From Epithemia pelagica (Eukaryota > Bacillariophyta > Bacillariophyceae > Surirellales > Surirellaceae), in assembly GCA_946965045.2 (NCBI GenBank), contig OX337229.1, forward strand, positions 310,001 through 374,000: 64,000 nucleotides of DNA, written 5' to 3'. The position numbers and the translations under genes are program-made. Numbering within the stretch: position 1 is the stretch's first letter; each line of letters begins with the position of its first letter. The notes under the pieces are model-generated. The model was not told the origin of the DNA. It saw only the letters and a program-made list of their open reading frames with translations, and did no database searches. Positions 51,674 to 62,828 of the stretch are shown in pieces.

Positions 51674-52584
51674 TCACCAAAACGTTTGGCCGTCGGTTCG
51701 TTGGACTCGAGAAGGTTGTCATGGGTTCCTCCTACTTATGGGCGCACACCAACGCAGGTTGTGGGCAGAAAAAGAAGAACAAAATCGTCTTCTTGGATCG
51801 GAAAAATGAAAGAACTGGATCGACTTTTTCGAATTTTTGCCCTTGCGCAAGTCTCTGGCGATCTCATCAATTACTGTGGAGTGGTTTTTCACCCAACGTG
51901 CCTCCGGTGAATGCTCTCCATTTACTGTTACGGGGTGCGGAAGAGTTCTACCTATATCCTAGTAGAATTGTGGACTTGGAGGTCTGTGGGTCAAGACGAT
52001 GGTATCATGCGCCCATTGTCGGACAAGAAAGAAGAAGGTCATGCTTCTTTGGGGTGGGATGGTTGTGCGGGGGCAGAAAAGAGGATCGTGGTATCGTGCC
52101 TACCACAGCATTCGGGGGCACTGCGCCGAATACGAATCTTGTGGTCGCGCGAATAACGTCCTCGTTCGGACGAGATTCCAGATAACATCTGTTCGGTTTT
52201 TTACTATCGGTCCTAAAGTAGAAACTGTGACAGTGTGACAGAACGAGAACCTCGCCAAAGAAGAATACATGCACCTGCCTCTCCTCATCCAAGTCAGTCA
52301 AGTGGCTCACGCACGACACCCATGGCCCAGAGGACTATGAGAGGATAAGGCTACTAGAGAAAGAAGAAGATGATGATTATTTGATAACTTGACACGATTT
52401 TATACAACAGATTATTAGTGATTCAAGTGGGTATGCTTGCCCAGAATAGCGTATAGCGACGGAGATAGAGGAAGGCCTTCCATTCGATCGGCCAAGTGAT
52501 TTCAACGTCTCGCTGGATGCATTCGTATTCGTCCTCAACCTCCAGTTTCAGATTGGCAAGGGGGACGGTGGAATGCCAATAAAT
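51674..52584. other. Convergent intergenic region
   Basis: 911 bp between POLR3K and the CX9C gene. Plus-strand frames of 74-154 codons (for example 51721-52185) are of odd composition and have no family features. No gene called. Confidence 0.45.
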
Positions 52585-52899
52585 TCAGTAGGAATCATCT
52601 CGTACTCTCATGTTGTTCAAACAGGTGTCGTAGTAGGATGCGGCGGTCTTGCATATGCTATCGTTCGAATGAGACGAGATGCAATCCTCCAAAATGGCTT
52701 GGACATCGGCACAGGTATCCATACGATTCCCTTGAAGCATGGCACTCACGACGGGAGAATGGGAACCCCATTGCGAATGAAGCTCTTGCTGGCGTTGTCG
52801 TCTTCGGAAGGAAGTGGTGGTACTCGTGTGTGTCGTCGTTGCCGTTGTGGTGGTCGGCGCAAAGGATGGATTCGATGGAGCAACTGGAATGGCGTTCAT
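52585..52899 (-). CDS. Twin CX9C (CHCH) protein, mitochondrial intermembrane-space type
   Basis: A 104-aa protein from ATG 52899 (MNAIPVAPSNPSFAP). After a Thr-rich and Arg/Gln-rich N-terminal half it has a helix-turn-helix with two CX9C motifs: CADVQAILEDC near residue 62 and CKTAASYYDTC near 82, nine residues apart. Such coiled-coil-helix proteins are oxidised by Mia40/Erv1 in the intermembrane space and often act as cytochrome oxidase assembly factors or complex I subunits. The particular member cannot be named. The frame is open upstream to 53037 but without ATG. Confidence 0.75.
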   Translation of the reverse strand: MNAIPVAPSNPSFAPTTTTATTTHTSTTTSFRRRQRQQELHSQWGSHSPVVSAMLQGNRMDTCADVQAILEDCISSHSNDSICKTAASYYDTCLNNMRVRDDSY

Positions 52900-53969
52900 T
52901 TCTTGAATATCGTGACAGAGGAGCTTATGATGATAGAGCCTTGATAGGTTTGACTTTTTGTTTGATGAAAGAGGAACAAGTCTTCTTCTTGTGGATCGAA
53001 AGGACAGGTGAAAAGCGATTTTGGGTATTGAGTTCAACGTAAAAGTTTTTATGACAGATCATGGTTGGGTGAGTTCTGGTTTTGCTCTCTTGGGATTGGG
53101 AAAGGTAGAATGGGCCAATGGGGCTTTTCGGGGGCGAGACACTATGTTTGCGTGTCTTATTCCGTGTCGTTCTTCCCAATTTCTTCTGACTCCAATGCTC
53201 TTCGCACTGTGCACTATAGAACAAACTGTACCGTTACAACTCATCTGCATTCTTCCTTTCACGGGGAATTCAGAACCAATGTCAGACGTGTGAGTGCAAA
53301 GCAAGAACTGCCCCACCCCCGATTTGGAAGCTTCCGAATTCGGTGTTCTGTGGGAGACATCGAGAATGGATTCATGTTGTCGATGCTCGACAGATTCAGA
53401 TTTGGCGGATGATGGTCCCTTCATCGACGACACAGACATGCTTGGGGTGATGGCATCGTTCTGTCGGAACAAGCAGCGAGGAGCCGAATTTCCAGATCTC
53501 GTCCAGAACAAAACTGCTGGTAGAAAACTTTCTTGACCAAGCAAAGAGGAGGACCATACGTTCGACGTCTGCCAAAGAAAAAGAACAAGTTTCAGTACCC
53601 GGTCCACTTGCAAAACGATTGGCTGCGGCAAAGGATGAATCATGATTCTGAATCCTCGATATCTTGAGCTCTCAGGTTCTGTCCTTTGACGGTGTTTCCA
53701 ACTTCTACCCGCATTGGACGCAACATAACCAGAGAACGAAGGACGCATTCGATGCATCAACCCACAAGTCTCGACAATCCCCTTACAGTAGATTGAATGA
53801 TACCTAGACAAAGCATAAACTTAGTCTCCATTGACAATTTAGCAAGGATCATAAAACACTTCTAAGTTCTAAATGCTTAACGTTGTGGCTGTGTCCTTTG
53901 TCCACAGCCATATTGCTATTCGACAATATGAACAGGTTTTTCCACTGTGTCCCAATGTGCTAAGGTTTC
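52900..53969. other. Region with an uncertain minus-strand frame
   Basis: 1070 bp. A minus-strand frame is open from 53811 to 53059 (250 codons; first ATG at 53757). A strong acceptor-like TTTTTCTTTGGCAG lies inside it at about 53581-53568, and the part after it (NDAITPSMSVSSMKGPSSA onward) looks more protein-like than the rest. No family recognised, so it could be one exon of an unannotated gene or chance. Confidence 0.3.
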
Positions 53970-56298
53970 TCAAGGATCGGCGTGGTATTTGATGTCCAGT
54001 ACAGGATCCAATCCAAAGGAGCATCCATCTTCCCGTTCAATCTGCAAGATGGCCGATACACACTGAAAGGCGACATACATGCGAGTGGCATCGGGAGAAA
54101 AGGTCAATCCAGTCGTCTCGCAGTTGTAATCCATTCCATGAAGAATGATATAGTACTGTTTGGTGTCATCAATCGCATGAACGTCGCCATCGGGGTTGTC
54201 TTCGCAAAAGTACACGATGTCACGCCCACCGGCACTATCGGCGTCGCCCAATATCTTGGCAATTTGGTCCGGTTGTCCCTTGAATTCATCCCTCGTGCCG
54301 GAGGATGTGGATGTCACTGAAAAGTTCATGGCAATCAAATCCAACGTGTGCAACTCTTTTTGCGACTTGCTCACCATGTACAGAATGTTTCCCTTGACAT
54401 CAATTCCTTCCGAGAAGGGATAGTTTTGGGCACTCACTTCTCCTTGTGGGCGACTCGATACCCATTCGAATTCTCCCGTGTCACCGGCAGAAGCATTCAC
54501 GACATTGTTCTTGTAGTTCAAAAACAGGTATGTTCCACCACTCGTGAGGCGCTCCTGAATTTGTTCCGTGTGGATTGCCGAAGCGGTCCGATTCGGTATG
54601 AACTGAACAAAGAGGAACGACCACAGCAAACATAACAACCAAATTGAGAATGGACATTCTTGGGTTCAGCAGTTAGAATGTTCGCGCTGCCCTACGTACC
54701 ATGACAAGCGCCCCATTGATGGAGTCTTCGGTCGTGAAAAAGTGATACTCATCCTGGTCGGCATCGAGCCACCAGGCAATGGATTCGTAGTTTCCTCCAA
54801 TATCGACACAGTCGGTTTGCCACGACGAGGAATTGCCCGGTCGAACGGCATGATTGGGATCCACCTCATGCACACGACCTCTCGAACCACTTTCTTCGCA
54901 ACTTAACCAGGTATTCCAGGGGGACCGCCCGCCTCCGCAATTGCGCCGTGTCCACGACAAGAGCCATTCATAGCCCACCACGTCATGGTTGGCATTCAAT
55001 TCCAAACATCCCACACCACCCGAGTGGACCGTTTCCGAATTGGAGCAATAAAAGTAACCATCCGTCTCTTGTAGATTGGAGTCGAGTTTGGGAATGACGG
55101 CGGCCCCATCCGCCATGAGATGCATTTGGATACTGGACTGTCCGTCCAAGAACGCAATGGTTTGGTTTGCCGTAGTCAAGCGCTTGGATTTCAAGCCTCG
55201 GGAAAGCAACACCCCATTTTCTGGGACTTGACCATCAAACATGCCCGGAAAATACGAAACCTCTCCATTGGGACACGCATACGTGGTGGGGAATCCGGTG
55301 GGTTCCACCGAGGGCCACTGGGAAGGGGAGGCCGAGGGTGTTTGGGTTGGAGCTCCGCTGGGCAATGATGTCGGGGATAGTGTCGGAGATGCACTGGGAG
55401 ATGTTGATGGGGATAGTGTCGGCGATCCACTGGGAGATGTTGATGGGGAAAGTGTCGGAGATGCACTGGGCAACATTGACGGGAACGTTGTGGGAGATCC
55501 ACTGGGCAATGTGGACGGAGTTGTGGAAGGCAATGCTGTTGGTAAGATTGTTGGAAGTGTCGATGGAGCCTGTGAGGGGAATCGTGTGGGGTCTGTGGTC
55601 GGCACTGTAGACGGTTCCTTGCTGGGTGCGTCGGTGGGCGTGGACGATGGCACCAGGGTCGGAACCGTGGAAGGCCGGGTCGTGGGCTGGTCGGTTGGAA
55701 GTGTCGTGTGAGTCACAATGGACGAAACCAAGTCGAGCTGGGGTGGAATCCCACCCTCGGACGACGAAAAGTTCCAACCAATGGTCGAATTGGTCATGAG
55801 AATCCATCCATGGTTGAGCGTGGGTGCATCCAACCAAACTTGAACATCGGCCGTCACATCAAAGGAAGCCAACGCCGAAAAGAGAAACCGTCATGTAAAA
55901 GAAGCTTCCTCTGTTTGGTCCAGTGTCGCGAAATCCGCCGAGAGGGAGTTCCACGTACTTTGTTCCGTCCACTCTTGAGTGAAGCGATAGCCGTGCACCG
56001 GGCCAAACGCGGCATAGGTGGTTCGCAGACGCAGAGTCGCGGAAAGGAGTGTTTCATTGGGAGGAATTGAGAGCGGGCTAAACCGTAACAATCCATGGAT
56101 TTTACCTTCGCCGTCGCTTCCATCGACCGTGACGTATGCGGCAGTTCCGTACGAGGCGTCGCCATGGGCCGAGTGAAGGAACGTGTCGGAAATGGTCCAG
56201 GGTGCTGGTGCCTCGGAAGGTGGCAACGTTTGGGAATGAGAGGATAACGGCAGAGCCAAATATTGTATGATAAACAGCAAAGTGGAACAGAGAGTCAT
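53970..56298 (-). pseudogene. DNRLRE + PhoX-like phosphatase, secreted, interrupted by in-frame TGA
   Basis: The gene reads from ATG 56298 through a signal peptide (STLLFIIQYLALPLSSHS), a DNRLRE-type beta-sandwich domain (about 30-190), a Pro/Thr/Ser linker of SPT repeats (about 199-336) and a PhoX/DUF839 domain. PhoX enzymes are calcium/iron alkaline phosphatases. GYFYCSNSE, NCGGGRSPWNTWLSCEE (the Cys-containing iron-binding segment) and the late TFSPDATRMYVAFQ are the diagnostic parts. Donor GTACGT at 54699 and acceptor TTGTTCAG ending 54603 define a 97-nt intron, joining INGALVM to FIPNRTAS in phase 0; exon 2 ends at 53970. Within exon 1, codon 136 is TGA (55891-55893), in frame between EEASFT and RFLFSALASFDVTADVQVWL, inside the DNRLRE domain. 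Everything else is open (744 codons), so this is a recent nonsense allele, a recoded codon or an assembly error. Typed as pseudogene only for the stop. Confidence 0.72.
55290..55700 (-). repeat. SPT-repeat linker coding region
   Basis: Imperfect tandem repeats encode S-P-T-L-S-P-S-T-S-P-S-[GA] style units between the two domains of the PhoX-like gene. Pro/Thr/Ser linkers are common in extracellular diatom proteins and are likely O-glycosylated. Confidence 0.8.
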
Positions 56299-57994
56299 TG
56301 TGTTTCTGCCTATTGGGGCTTTGAGACACAAGAAGAAAGCGTCACAGTGAGCAAATTTCAACCTCTTCACGCCGAACGAATATGGACTTACTACTACTCT
56401 TCGAGCTCCGTAAGAACACTTTTGTGTGTTTTGAGAGATTCGAATCTGGTCAGAGAAGAAACATACTATCTCAACAATCGAAACCACACGTCCACAAACG
56501 CCACAAGAGGAGGCACAAGGCGAGAAATCTATCCATGTAGTATGGTCCGAAAAGGCGGTTTACATTTTTTACAGGTCTACACATCGTCATCCAATCGCCC
56601 GACTTTTTTTGAATTGTCAGAAAACTTGTGGTCCGGCAGGCGCAATTCGGGGGGAATGGGGGAAAGCCGGAGGAGGGTGAGGCTACGAGTATTCAAGAGA
56701 GAGGTTTGCGCGCACAAAATGAATGAAAGGACTGCGATTAAACCCAAGTGTTTTGTTCAGGGCATGTGTCCCCTTTCTTCTTCATGTCTCGGGCGTTGTG
56801 TCTTGTGTGTCATTGATCAATGGATGCGTCGACCGTTTCTACCCAAGAATGCCGCCTTATTGAAGAAGTTACTTGAAGATTGTCCTCATACCATGATCTT
56901 TTCGCACTGTCTAGCTAGACTACCTAGGTGTTTGTATCCTGGATGAGCGACAGGCCAGAACGACGAGTGGCCGACCAACAAGCGCATTCGACGAAATGAA
57001 GGTAGTAGGAGACATGGTCGAATGGTGAGACATATCTTACAAACGAAATCATTGGGGGAGAACATTACGAACAGATAGCATCGACGTTGACAAATCTTGC
57101 CGCCCTGGCCGTCAAGGATTCAAAACTTGACGTGGGAAAGAATGTGCCGAGCATGATTCATATATTATTCTAGTATTGACAAAGAATGAGGCACAAATCA
57201 GCCGCATTGGACGATCACATCTCAATCGATTAGGCCCTCGTCAAATCGTCGTGTTTCTCGCCGTGATTGATAGTACTGTTTCTTCTGCGTTCATCTGGAG
57301 CAGCTGCAGGAGAGAAGAGATCACCAAAGCCACGACGAGACCAAGTTTTTACGATCAGTGGTCGGATGGCACCACATCAGAGATCCGACAAGAGATGATT
57401 GGTCGGCAGACCATCTGGATCCGGAAACCTTATCCTGTATAGTACAATCTACAGGGTCGACCGTGTATCCTTCCATGACACGTTGCTTCGAACGAACGTC
57501 AAACGACATTTCGTGTTAGATCGGAGGTTCGGAAAACTGAAAAATGGGAAACAAGCGGCCATCGACAAGATGGCCCTTTGGATAATCCATAAGCAAGTAT
57601 TCGTAGTTGGCCCAGCGAAAAACTCTGCCCTACCAAATAAAAGTGGCAAACTCTATAACAAAATTTTTACTATAGACCAAAGTGTAATAAATTACTATTG
57701 CCCAGGGAACTTAATCGGAAGTGAAACATGCAGAGCAGAGTGCTATTCTGTTCCTATTGGTCGATTTCATAGTGCCCTTGCATTCGTCACCTCCCCTGCT
57801 GTTTCGAATTGCCAACAACTCTCCCCCGGGGATACGAATAACGAATAACGAATAGAGAGTTTTTGTCCACAAATCAACAACTGACATTGCGCTATTGCTC
57901 CACATCCGCCACATTATATCTACTACTTGATAAAGCGTTCTAAAAACGAGAACGTTGCAAGGTTCGAATCGAGTTGTAAATCTGAGAATTGACC
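56299..57994. other. Divergent intergenic region, 1.7 kb
   Basis: Between the PhoX-like gene and the next family A gene. Two plus-strand frames (56263-56946, from TTG; 57399-57848) lack recognisable motifs; the first overlaps the PhoX-like start antisense. No gene or repeat supported. Confidence 0.45.
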
Positions 57995-59368
57995 ATGATG
58001 ACTTCGGTCCTCAAGACGTTGTTTCCTCAATTTGAAGAAGAGGAAACCAATGCTGAGGAAGAGGATCAGTCCTCCTGGTCGTCCACAACGCCCGACTTGT
58101 CCGTAATTTCCGATCTCAGTCAAAGTACCACCGAAGAAACGGGGTCCCTTGTCACATCGCAACATGACCGATTGTCCATGCTCAAAGAAGACCAAGTCGA
58201 ACATCATCCCTCTTCGGATCCCCATTTTACGTCCAAAGAAGATCAAGATGTGGCCGTCTTTTTGGGCCTAGTCGAACGCATGTCGGTCAAGAGTTTACTC
58301 TTTATTCTACAGGATCATGCCCGTTCCATGCACAACATTCATCAAGATCATTTGCAAAAGGTTTTGGAACGACAAGAAAAGAAACAGGAAGAACGCAAAC
58401 GCCGGCGGCAATGGCTCAAAGATCAACATCATCATCCACAGGGTTCCTCCACTCCCAGTAGTAGTAGTTCTACTCGACCAAAGTCGAAACGAAGAGGGTC
58501 TACGGGTGGTAGTTTGCGGGCCAAATTGCGAGAATTGGCGCCCCCTCTCTCTTCCTTTCCCGTCAAGAAAAAGTTTCGGTTTGCCGAAATCATGGGAGGT
58601 CAGCAAGTACGAACCACAGTGTACGAGATTCCTCCCGTGCAGGATCATGAAAAAAATGATTTGTGGTGGACCGAAGGCGATATGGTCCGCATGACTAAAA
58701 ATGCCTTGCGAGTCGTTCGACATTACAAAAAGAATCGTCCCGATTACGTCGAGTCCATTACCGTCTTGGCCGAATCGTACAAGTCGGATTTGGAGCCACG
58801 GGAAGTGGAACGGTACATGAAAAAACTTAGTGCCGATTCCGTGGCACGAGGATTGGAACCACATTTACTCAAATCGTTGACCACTTGTCGAATCAAGAGC
58901 ATTGATGTTGTCTTGGACGAACAAGAGAAGTTTCGACGACAACAACAACAACAACCACAACCAATCGACTCGTCTCAACATGCGACCAAGGCCTTTGCCG
59001 CCCAAGTGCAAGCCGAGGCGGTGGCCGATCGGATACGACGACGGTATCGAAAATCGTCCCAATTGTGCCGAACCTTGGCCTTGAAAATGGCCGAATGGGA
59101 TCATGTCGAAGCCCTCAAGTCCAGTCTTTCCAGTTGGGGCATGCCACCGCCCGCCCCGACCCACCGAAAATCCTCTTCTTCTTCTCCTTCTTCCTCTTGT
59201 TCTTCTCCTTCTTCTTCCCCTCGAAAGCAACCGTCCTCTCCTCATCGAAAGCATCCGTCTTCTCCCAACCGCCGGAAACAACCCGTGTCTTCTCCTCACC
59301 GAAACCAACCTCCATCTGCTCCTGTTACTCCCACCAAGAGGATAGATCGATGGAGTTCGCATGGGTAA
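57995..59368 (+). CDS. Uncharacterised diatom-type protein (family A, member 2)
   Basis: A 457-aa intronless protein from ATG 57995 (MMTSVLKTLF). It is acidic at the N terminus (EEEETNAEEEDQ), followed by a charged helix (VLERQEKKQEERKRRRQWL) and a basic Ser-rich stretch (RPKSKRRGSTGG), possibly a nuclear signal. The conserved region starts KKFRFAEIMGGQQVRTTVYE, then DLWWTEGDMVRMTKNALRVV, a RGLEPHLLKS block and YRKSSQLCRTLALKMAEWD. The same block order occurs in the gene at 20790-21566, so both belong to one family that I know only from uncharacterised diatom proteins. The C-terminal 80 residues are Ser/Pro/basic repeats (SSPHRK). No function can be assigned. Confidence 0.72.
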   Translation: MMTSVLKTLFPQFEEEETNAEEEDQSSWSSTTPDLSVISDLSQSTTEETGSLVTSQHDRLSMLKEDQVEHHPSSDPHFTSKEDQDVAVFLGLVERMSVKSLLFILQDHARSMHNIHQDHLQKVLERQEKKQEERKRRRQWLKDQHHHPQGSSTPSSSSSTRPKSKRRGSTGGSLRAKLRELAPPLSSFPVKKKFRFAEIMGGQQVRTTVYEIPPVQDHEKNDLWWTEGDMVRMTKNALRVVRHYKKNRPDYVESITVLAESYKSDLEPREVERYMKKLSADSVARGLEPHLLKSLTTCRIKSIDVVLDEQEKFRRQQQQQPQPIDSSQHATKAFAAQVQAEAVADRIRRRYRKSSQLCRTLALKMAEWDHVEALKSSLSSWGMPPPAPTHRKSSSSSPSSSCSSPSSSPRKQPSSPHRKHPSSPNRRKQPVSSPHRNQPPSAPVTPTKRIDRWSSHG

Positions 59369-60005
59369 TATTAAGAGGTCACTAGAGAATGGGGGACAAG
59401 TCCTACTCATAATTCAAAAGTTTTCTTCCGATTCCTCTTTGGCTCTACGGTTTGAACACTCGACTACTCCTAATAGGAACCTACAACGCTTCCGAGCTGT
59501 CTACAGAAGAGTCTACCTAAACCTAAGGGTGTCTGCAACAGCAAAATATAAAATATGTGAATCGATCCAATCCTAGCAATCTGCTGACTGTGACAAAAAG
59601 ACAGCACTGCGTTCCGGAATGTCATTCTATTCCAGAGAAACTACTCGATGGCATTGCGAAACGGCTCAACAAAGGAACGGAATGCTCCACAACCTATCAT
59701 ATTCAACAGAAACAAACATACTACTACAAGCGGGTCTGTTGTGTGTGTGTTCCATTCTTGTACGGGCATTTTCCGTTCCAATCACAGCACACCTACTGTG
59801 CTTTTGTTTCTTGGTTCTGGACCAAAAAAAAGAGATGTCAATCTCCCTGTCATAAGAAGGATCCACCGCCCTCTATCCTAGCATGGTTCCCCATGCGGAT
59901 CTTCTGTGTTGGTGGTTCACTGGACTCGCCCTGGTTTTCCATACATAGTTGCCTCTGATAAGGACGTGTGTGCTGTCATTGTCGTGTTCGTAATGTACCA
60001 GGAGT
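59369..60005. other. Convergent intergenic region
   Basis: 637 bp between two 3' ends. No gene or structured feature recognised. Confidence 0.5.
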
Positions 60006-61319
60006 TCATGTCGTCGTGTTGTCGTTCTTGTTCTTGTCGTCGTCCACGGGCGAAAGGGGAGTCGCCAAGGCTCCTGCTTTGGGCAACTTGCCCTCTTTGC
60101 GCAATTGCTCCACCAAAAACAAGGACCTGCATCGACAGAAAGAAGAAGAAAGAGCATACACAGAAACCAACAAACAAACAGTTGTAAGATCGGCTTCTCC
60201 CAACCAAAGCACACAGTGTCACAAACAAGTCTGCGCATCGTCGTGTCTCACTGGCAGCTATAGACACTTAGAATATATCGGTATCGTTGGTAGCACGTAC
60301 ATCATGGCCTTGGCATCGCCCGACACTTTCCACACTTGATCCATGGGTACGACGCGGAGGGTAATGTATTCGCCCTCGGATCGCAATCCTTGCAATCGTC
60401 CTTGCATGGCTGTCAATTCTTGGGCCGTTACCGTCTTTTCCAAATAGAGTAATCGCAAGACCTCGTCGCATCCACCCGGACTGGGAGGCACGGCCGCACT
60501 CGGCAAATGCCACGGCCACTGCAAGGAGCAGGACTCGGGAGGACAAGTCGTAGTGCTACCATGACGCTTCGTCGAACTTGCAGCAGCATTGGCCCGGTCT
60601 CCAAAGGCCAATTCGGTCAAATCCACCAACCCATGGGGATCCACGACAATACCACATTCTTGTTGCAATTCTTGCAAGGCAATGCCCGATACCGTTTCTG
60701 TTTCGGAATCCACCATGCCGGCCGGCAATTCCCAACAGGCCACTTGTCCAATGGGAACCCGCGGTTGTTCGACCAACAAGGAATAGACTTGTTGTTGTTG
60801 GTGTTCCGTGTCGTCGTTATTGTCGTTGTGGTTGCTACAAAAGAGGGCCACGAGAATCGACACGGCACTTCCTCGCAAAAAGCAAATGCCGGGCAAGGGT
60901 TTGGATTCTTGTGGAATGACCGTTTCCGATCCATCCTCATTGACAATCACAGTGGCGAGGGTCACGTGCGATTGGAGTTTGATAAAGCCGACGCGTCGTG
61001 GTCCAAACATGTCAATCGATTGCAATTCGACCGAATGAAGTTGCAATTGTTGATATTCTTGTCGTTGTTGTTGTTGGGTTTGGTTGGCGGTAGTGTCGTC
61101 GTGAGGTGATGATGGGGAGGATACCAGAGGGACCCGACGTTCACAGCGACGACACCAAGTTTCAAAGGGTTCCGAGCGGAGGGCGGCTGTGGCCAATTCC
61201 CACGAAATGACGGATCGATCAAACGTCACGGGAACTTGTTGGTTGCGAAACGTTAACTGCAACACAGAAGAAGGAGACGGATCGGCTCCTTCGTTGTTGT
61301 TTGGTGGCGACGGTTCCAT
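60006..61319 (-). CDS. ADP-sugar diphosphatase, NUDX14-like Nudix hydrolase (two exons)
   Basis: Probably hydrolyses ADP-glucose or ADP-ribose to AMP and sugar phosphate. Exon 1 is 61319-60301 and exon 2 is 60126-60006; a GTACGT donor and a CGATGCAG acceptor bound a 174-nt intron. The phase-2 join rebuilds Met: DAKAM-M-SLFLVEQLRKEGKLP, the expected family C terminus, for 379 aa in total. Landmarks matching plant NUDX14 are VPIGQVACWELPAGMVDS, PSPGGCDEVLRLLYLEK, QGRLQGLRSEGEYITLRVVP and DAKAMM. The Nudix box (about 199-222) is divergent: REUxEExGU reads QELQQECGI, so the Arg and one metal-binding Glu are Gln. Asn/Gln-rich inserts enlarge it compared with about 310 aa in plants. The start is the ATG at 61319; an in-frame TTG lies five codons upstream. 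No presequence seen. Confidence 0.88.
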
Positions 61320-61508
61320 GGTTCTCTTATTCAAGTCGAAATGGCGCGAAGGTGCAGGTGTAGGGTGCTGATAACCCTATCCCTTTCGTAGTACGGATGG
61401 CGGAAGCTATTGTATGCGCTGTACTTTGCAATGATAGCTATTAGTACCCGTAAGATTTTTCTGACCTCTACTACAATGAATCATTTATGATCTATCAACA
61501 TATTTCAT

Positions 61509-62186
61509 CTAGTTTGTGGTCGGTTTCTTACGTTCGATCCATTCGGCGACGGCCGGAATGGCAATGAATGTTTTGTACAAGGTGGACAAGTGCGGGTACG
61601 TAGACGAGGTCAATGTTTCTTCTGTAAAGTGACCCAATTGAATGTGATCGTACAAAATACTGAACATGGCAGTATCGCCCCACAAGGGAAAGCCAGACGG
61701 ACTGGTACTCAAATAGGCGTGATCTTTGCCCGTCGTCTTGTATTTTTGGTACAGGGCTTCAAACTTGGTCAATAGGTCAGGGACAGTCTTGGAAGCATAT
61801 TCCGCCTTTTGTTCGTCCGTGCTGGCGAACGACTTTTCAACCCAGATATTGCGAAATCCCTGGTATTCATCCGCAACGACATCTTGGACGTAGTCCTTCC
61901 ATGCATCTCCCGAATCCAACTTGTTGATACGGGCAAAGTACCGAGCCATGGCAACGTGCTGACTCAAATGCTGGCCGTCCTCTGTGTAGGCGACGGGAAC
62001 TGTTCCACAGGGATTGTCACCCGACTCGACCAGCCGTTTCTTTTCGACACCCCATACAGAATCATTGTATTGGTACAAGTCTTCTGTGTAGGGAATGCCG
62101 TAGGCGAGCAGAAAGAAGCGTAGAGTTCCTCCCCGGCCACCAATGTGACCCAAATCAAGATACTTGAATGATACAGATGTCGTCAT
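61509..62186 (-). CDS. Glutathione S-transferase (sigma-like)
   Basis: Conjugates glutathione to electrophiles, or acts as a glutathione-dependent isomerase or peroxidase. 225 aa from ATG 62186, normal for a cytosolic GST. The N-terminal thioredoxin-like domain has FKYLDLGHIGGRGGTLRFFLLAYGI with a likely catalytic Tyr and the typical helix 1, NPCGTVPVAYTEDGQHLSQ with the cis-Pro (TVPVAY) and the glutathione-contacting [ED]S-like turn (LSQHVAMARY). The all-helical C-terminal domain follows from about residue 90. An open frame upstream to 62345 is ignored because the ATG at 62186 starts the domain directly. No targeting signal. The class is a guess from the N-terminal motif. Confidence 0.85.
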   Translation of the reverse strand: MTTSVSFKYLDLGHIGGRGGTLRFFLLAYGIPYTEDLYQYNDSVWGVEKKRLVESGDNPCGTVPVAYTEDGQHLSQHVAMARYFARINKLDSGDAWKDYVQDVVADEYQGFRNIWVEKSFASTDEQKAEYASKTVPDLLTKFEALYQKYKTTGKDHAYLSTSPSGFPLWGDTAMFSILYDHIQLGHFTEETLTSSTYPHLSTLYKTFIAIPAVAEWIERKKPTTN

Positions 62187-62828
62187 AATATTGTGATGTA
62201 CACTTGTTTTAATTGTTGCAGCCGAACAGGTCAAAGTTCGATTTGTCGTGATTTTGGTTTTGTGAGAACAACCAGTCTCTCGAACACTCCGCATCACCTG
62301 TTCCTCTCGGAACATACAAGAGCGCCATAGAGCAAAATGGAGCATCTAGCGAATCTTGCCCATGAAGGTTTCGCGATAAGTATGGAGTAGATAGTACAGA
62401 GGGAAAGGTGCGATCTTTTCTCCCGACGAGAATCAGCGACCGAAACTAAAGCCGAGACAACGCGCGGTCACCGCGCGTTCTTTTGTCTGCCCTCATCTTT
62501 TGTACGAGGTACGAGTACGAGTAGGAAGCTTTAGACAGAGAAAAAGAAAGCTTCGTTGGGTCGCTGCGACAGTAGCCGCACTTGGTTGTGGTTCTGCATT
62601 TGTAAGTTTGAGTGTACGAGACGTGTGAGAGAATTGGTCAATCAGACGAACGATTGTAGTTTGGACGAAATCTGATCGCCTCGAACAGATCTCCCCTTTA
62701 TTGCGGACAAGGACAAGCTTCAATGCTTGAATGACGATGCGGACAAGCAATACGAACAAATTCCCAAGGCTCCATCGAAGGAAATGAAGGCAAAGCAACT
62801 GCAAGAAAGATGGACGCGGTAAATTGTA
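62187..62828. other. Intergenic region upstream of GST, with a GC-rich palindrome
   Basis: 642 bp between the GST start and the TBC1D23-like fragment. The palindrome at 62459-62479 is listed separately. No gene supported. Confidence 0.5.
62459..62479. promoter_or_regulatory. Perfect GC-rich palindrome upstream of GST
   Basis: Arms AACGCGCGGT and ACCGCGCGTT surround a single C, 273 bp upstream of the GST start. It could be a dimer-binding site or form a hairpin; function unknown. Confidence 0.45.

Noticed and set aside
51721-52185. 154-codon plus-strand frame after POLR3K
   Set aside because: Non-protein-like composition, and several overlapping frames of similar length on both strands.
56263-56946. 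227-codon plus-strand frame
   Set aside because: It begins at TTG, overlaps the PhoX-like start antisense and has no recognisable domain or signal peptide.
57950-57975. GGTTCGAATC resembling a tRNA T-loop / B box
   Set aside because: No A box, anticodon arm or pairing acceptor stem could be found at tRNA spacing upstream.
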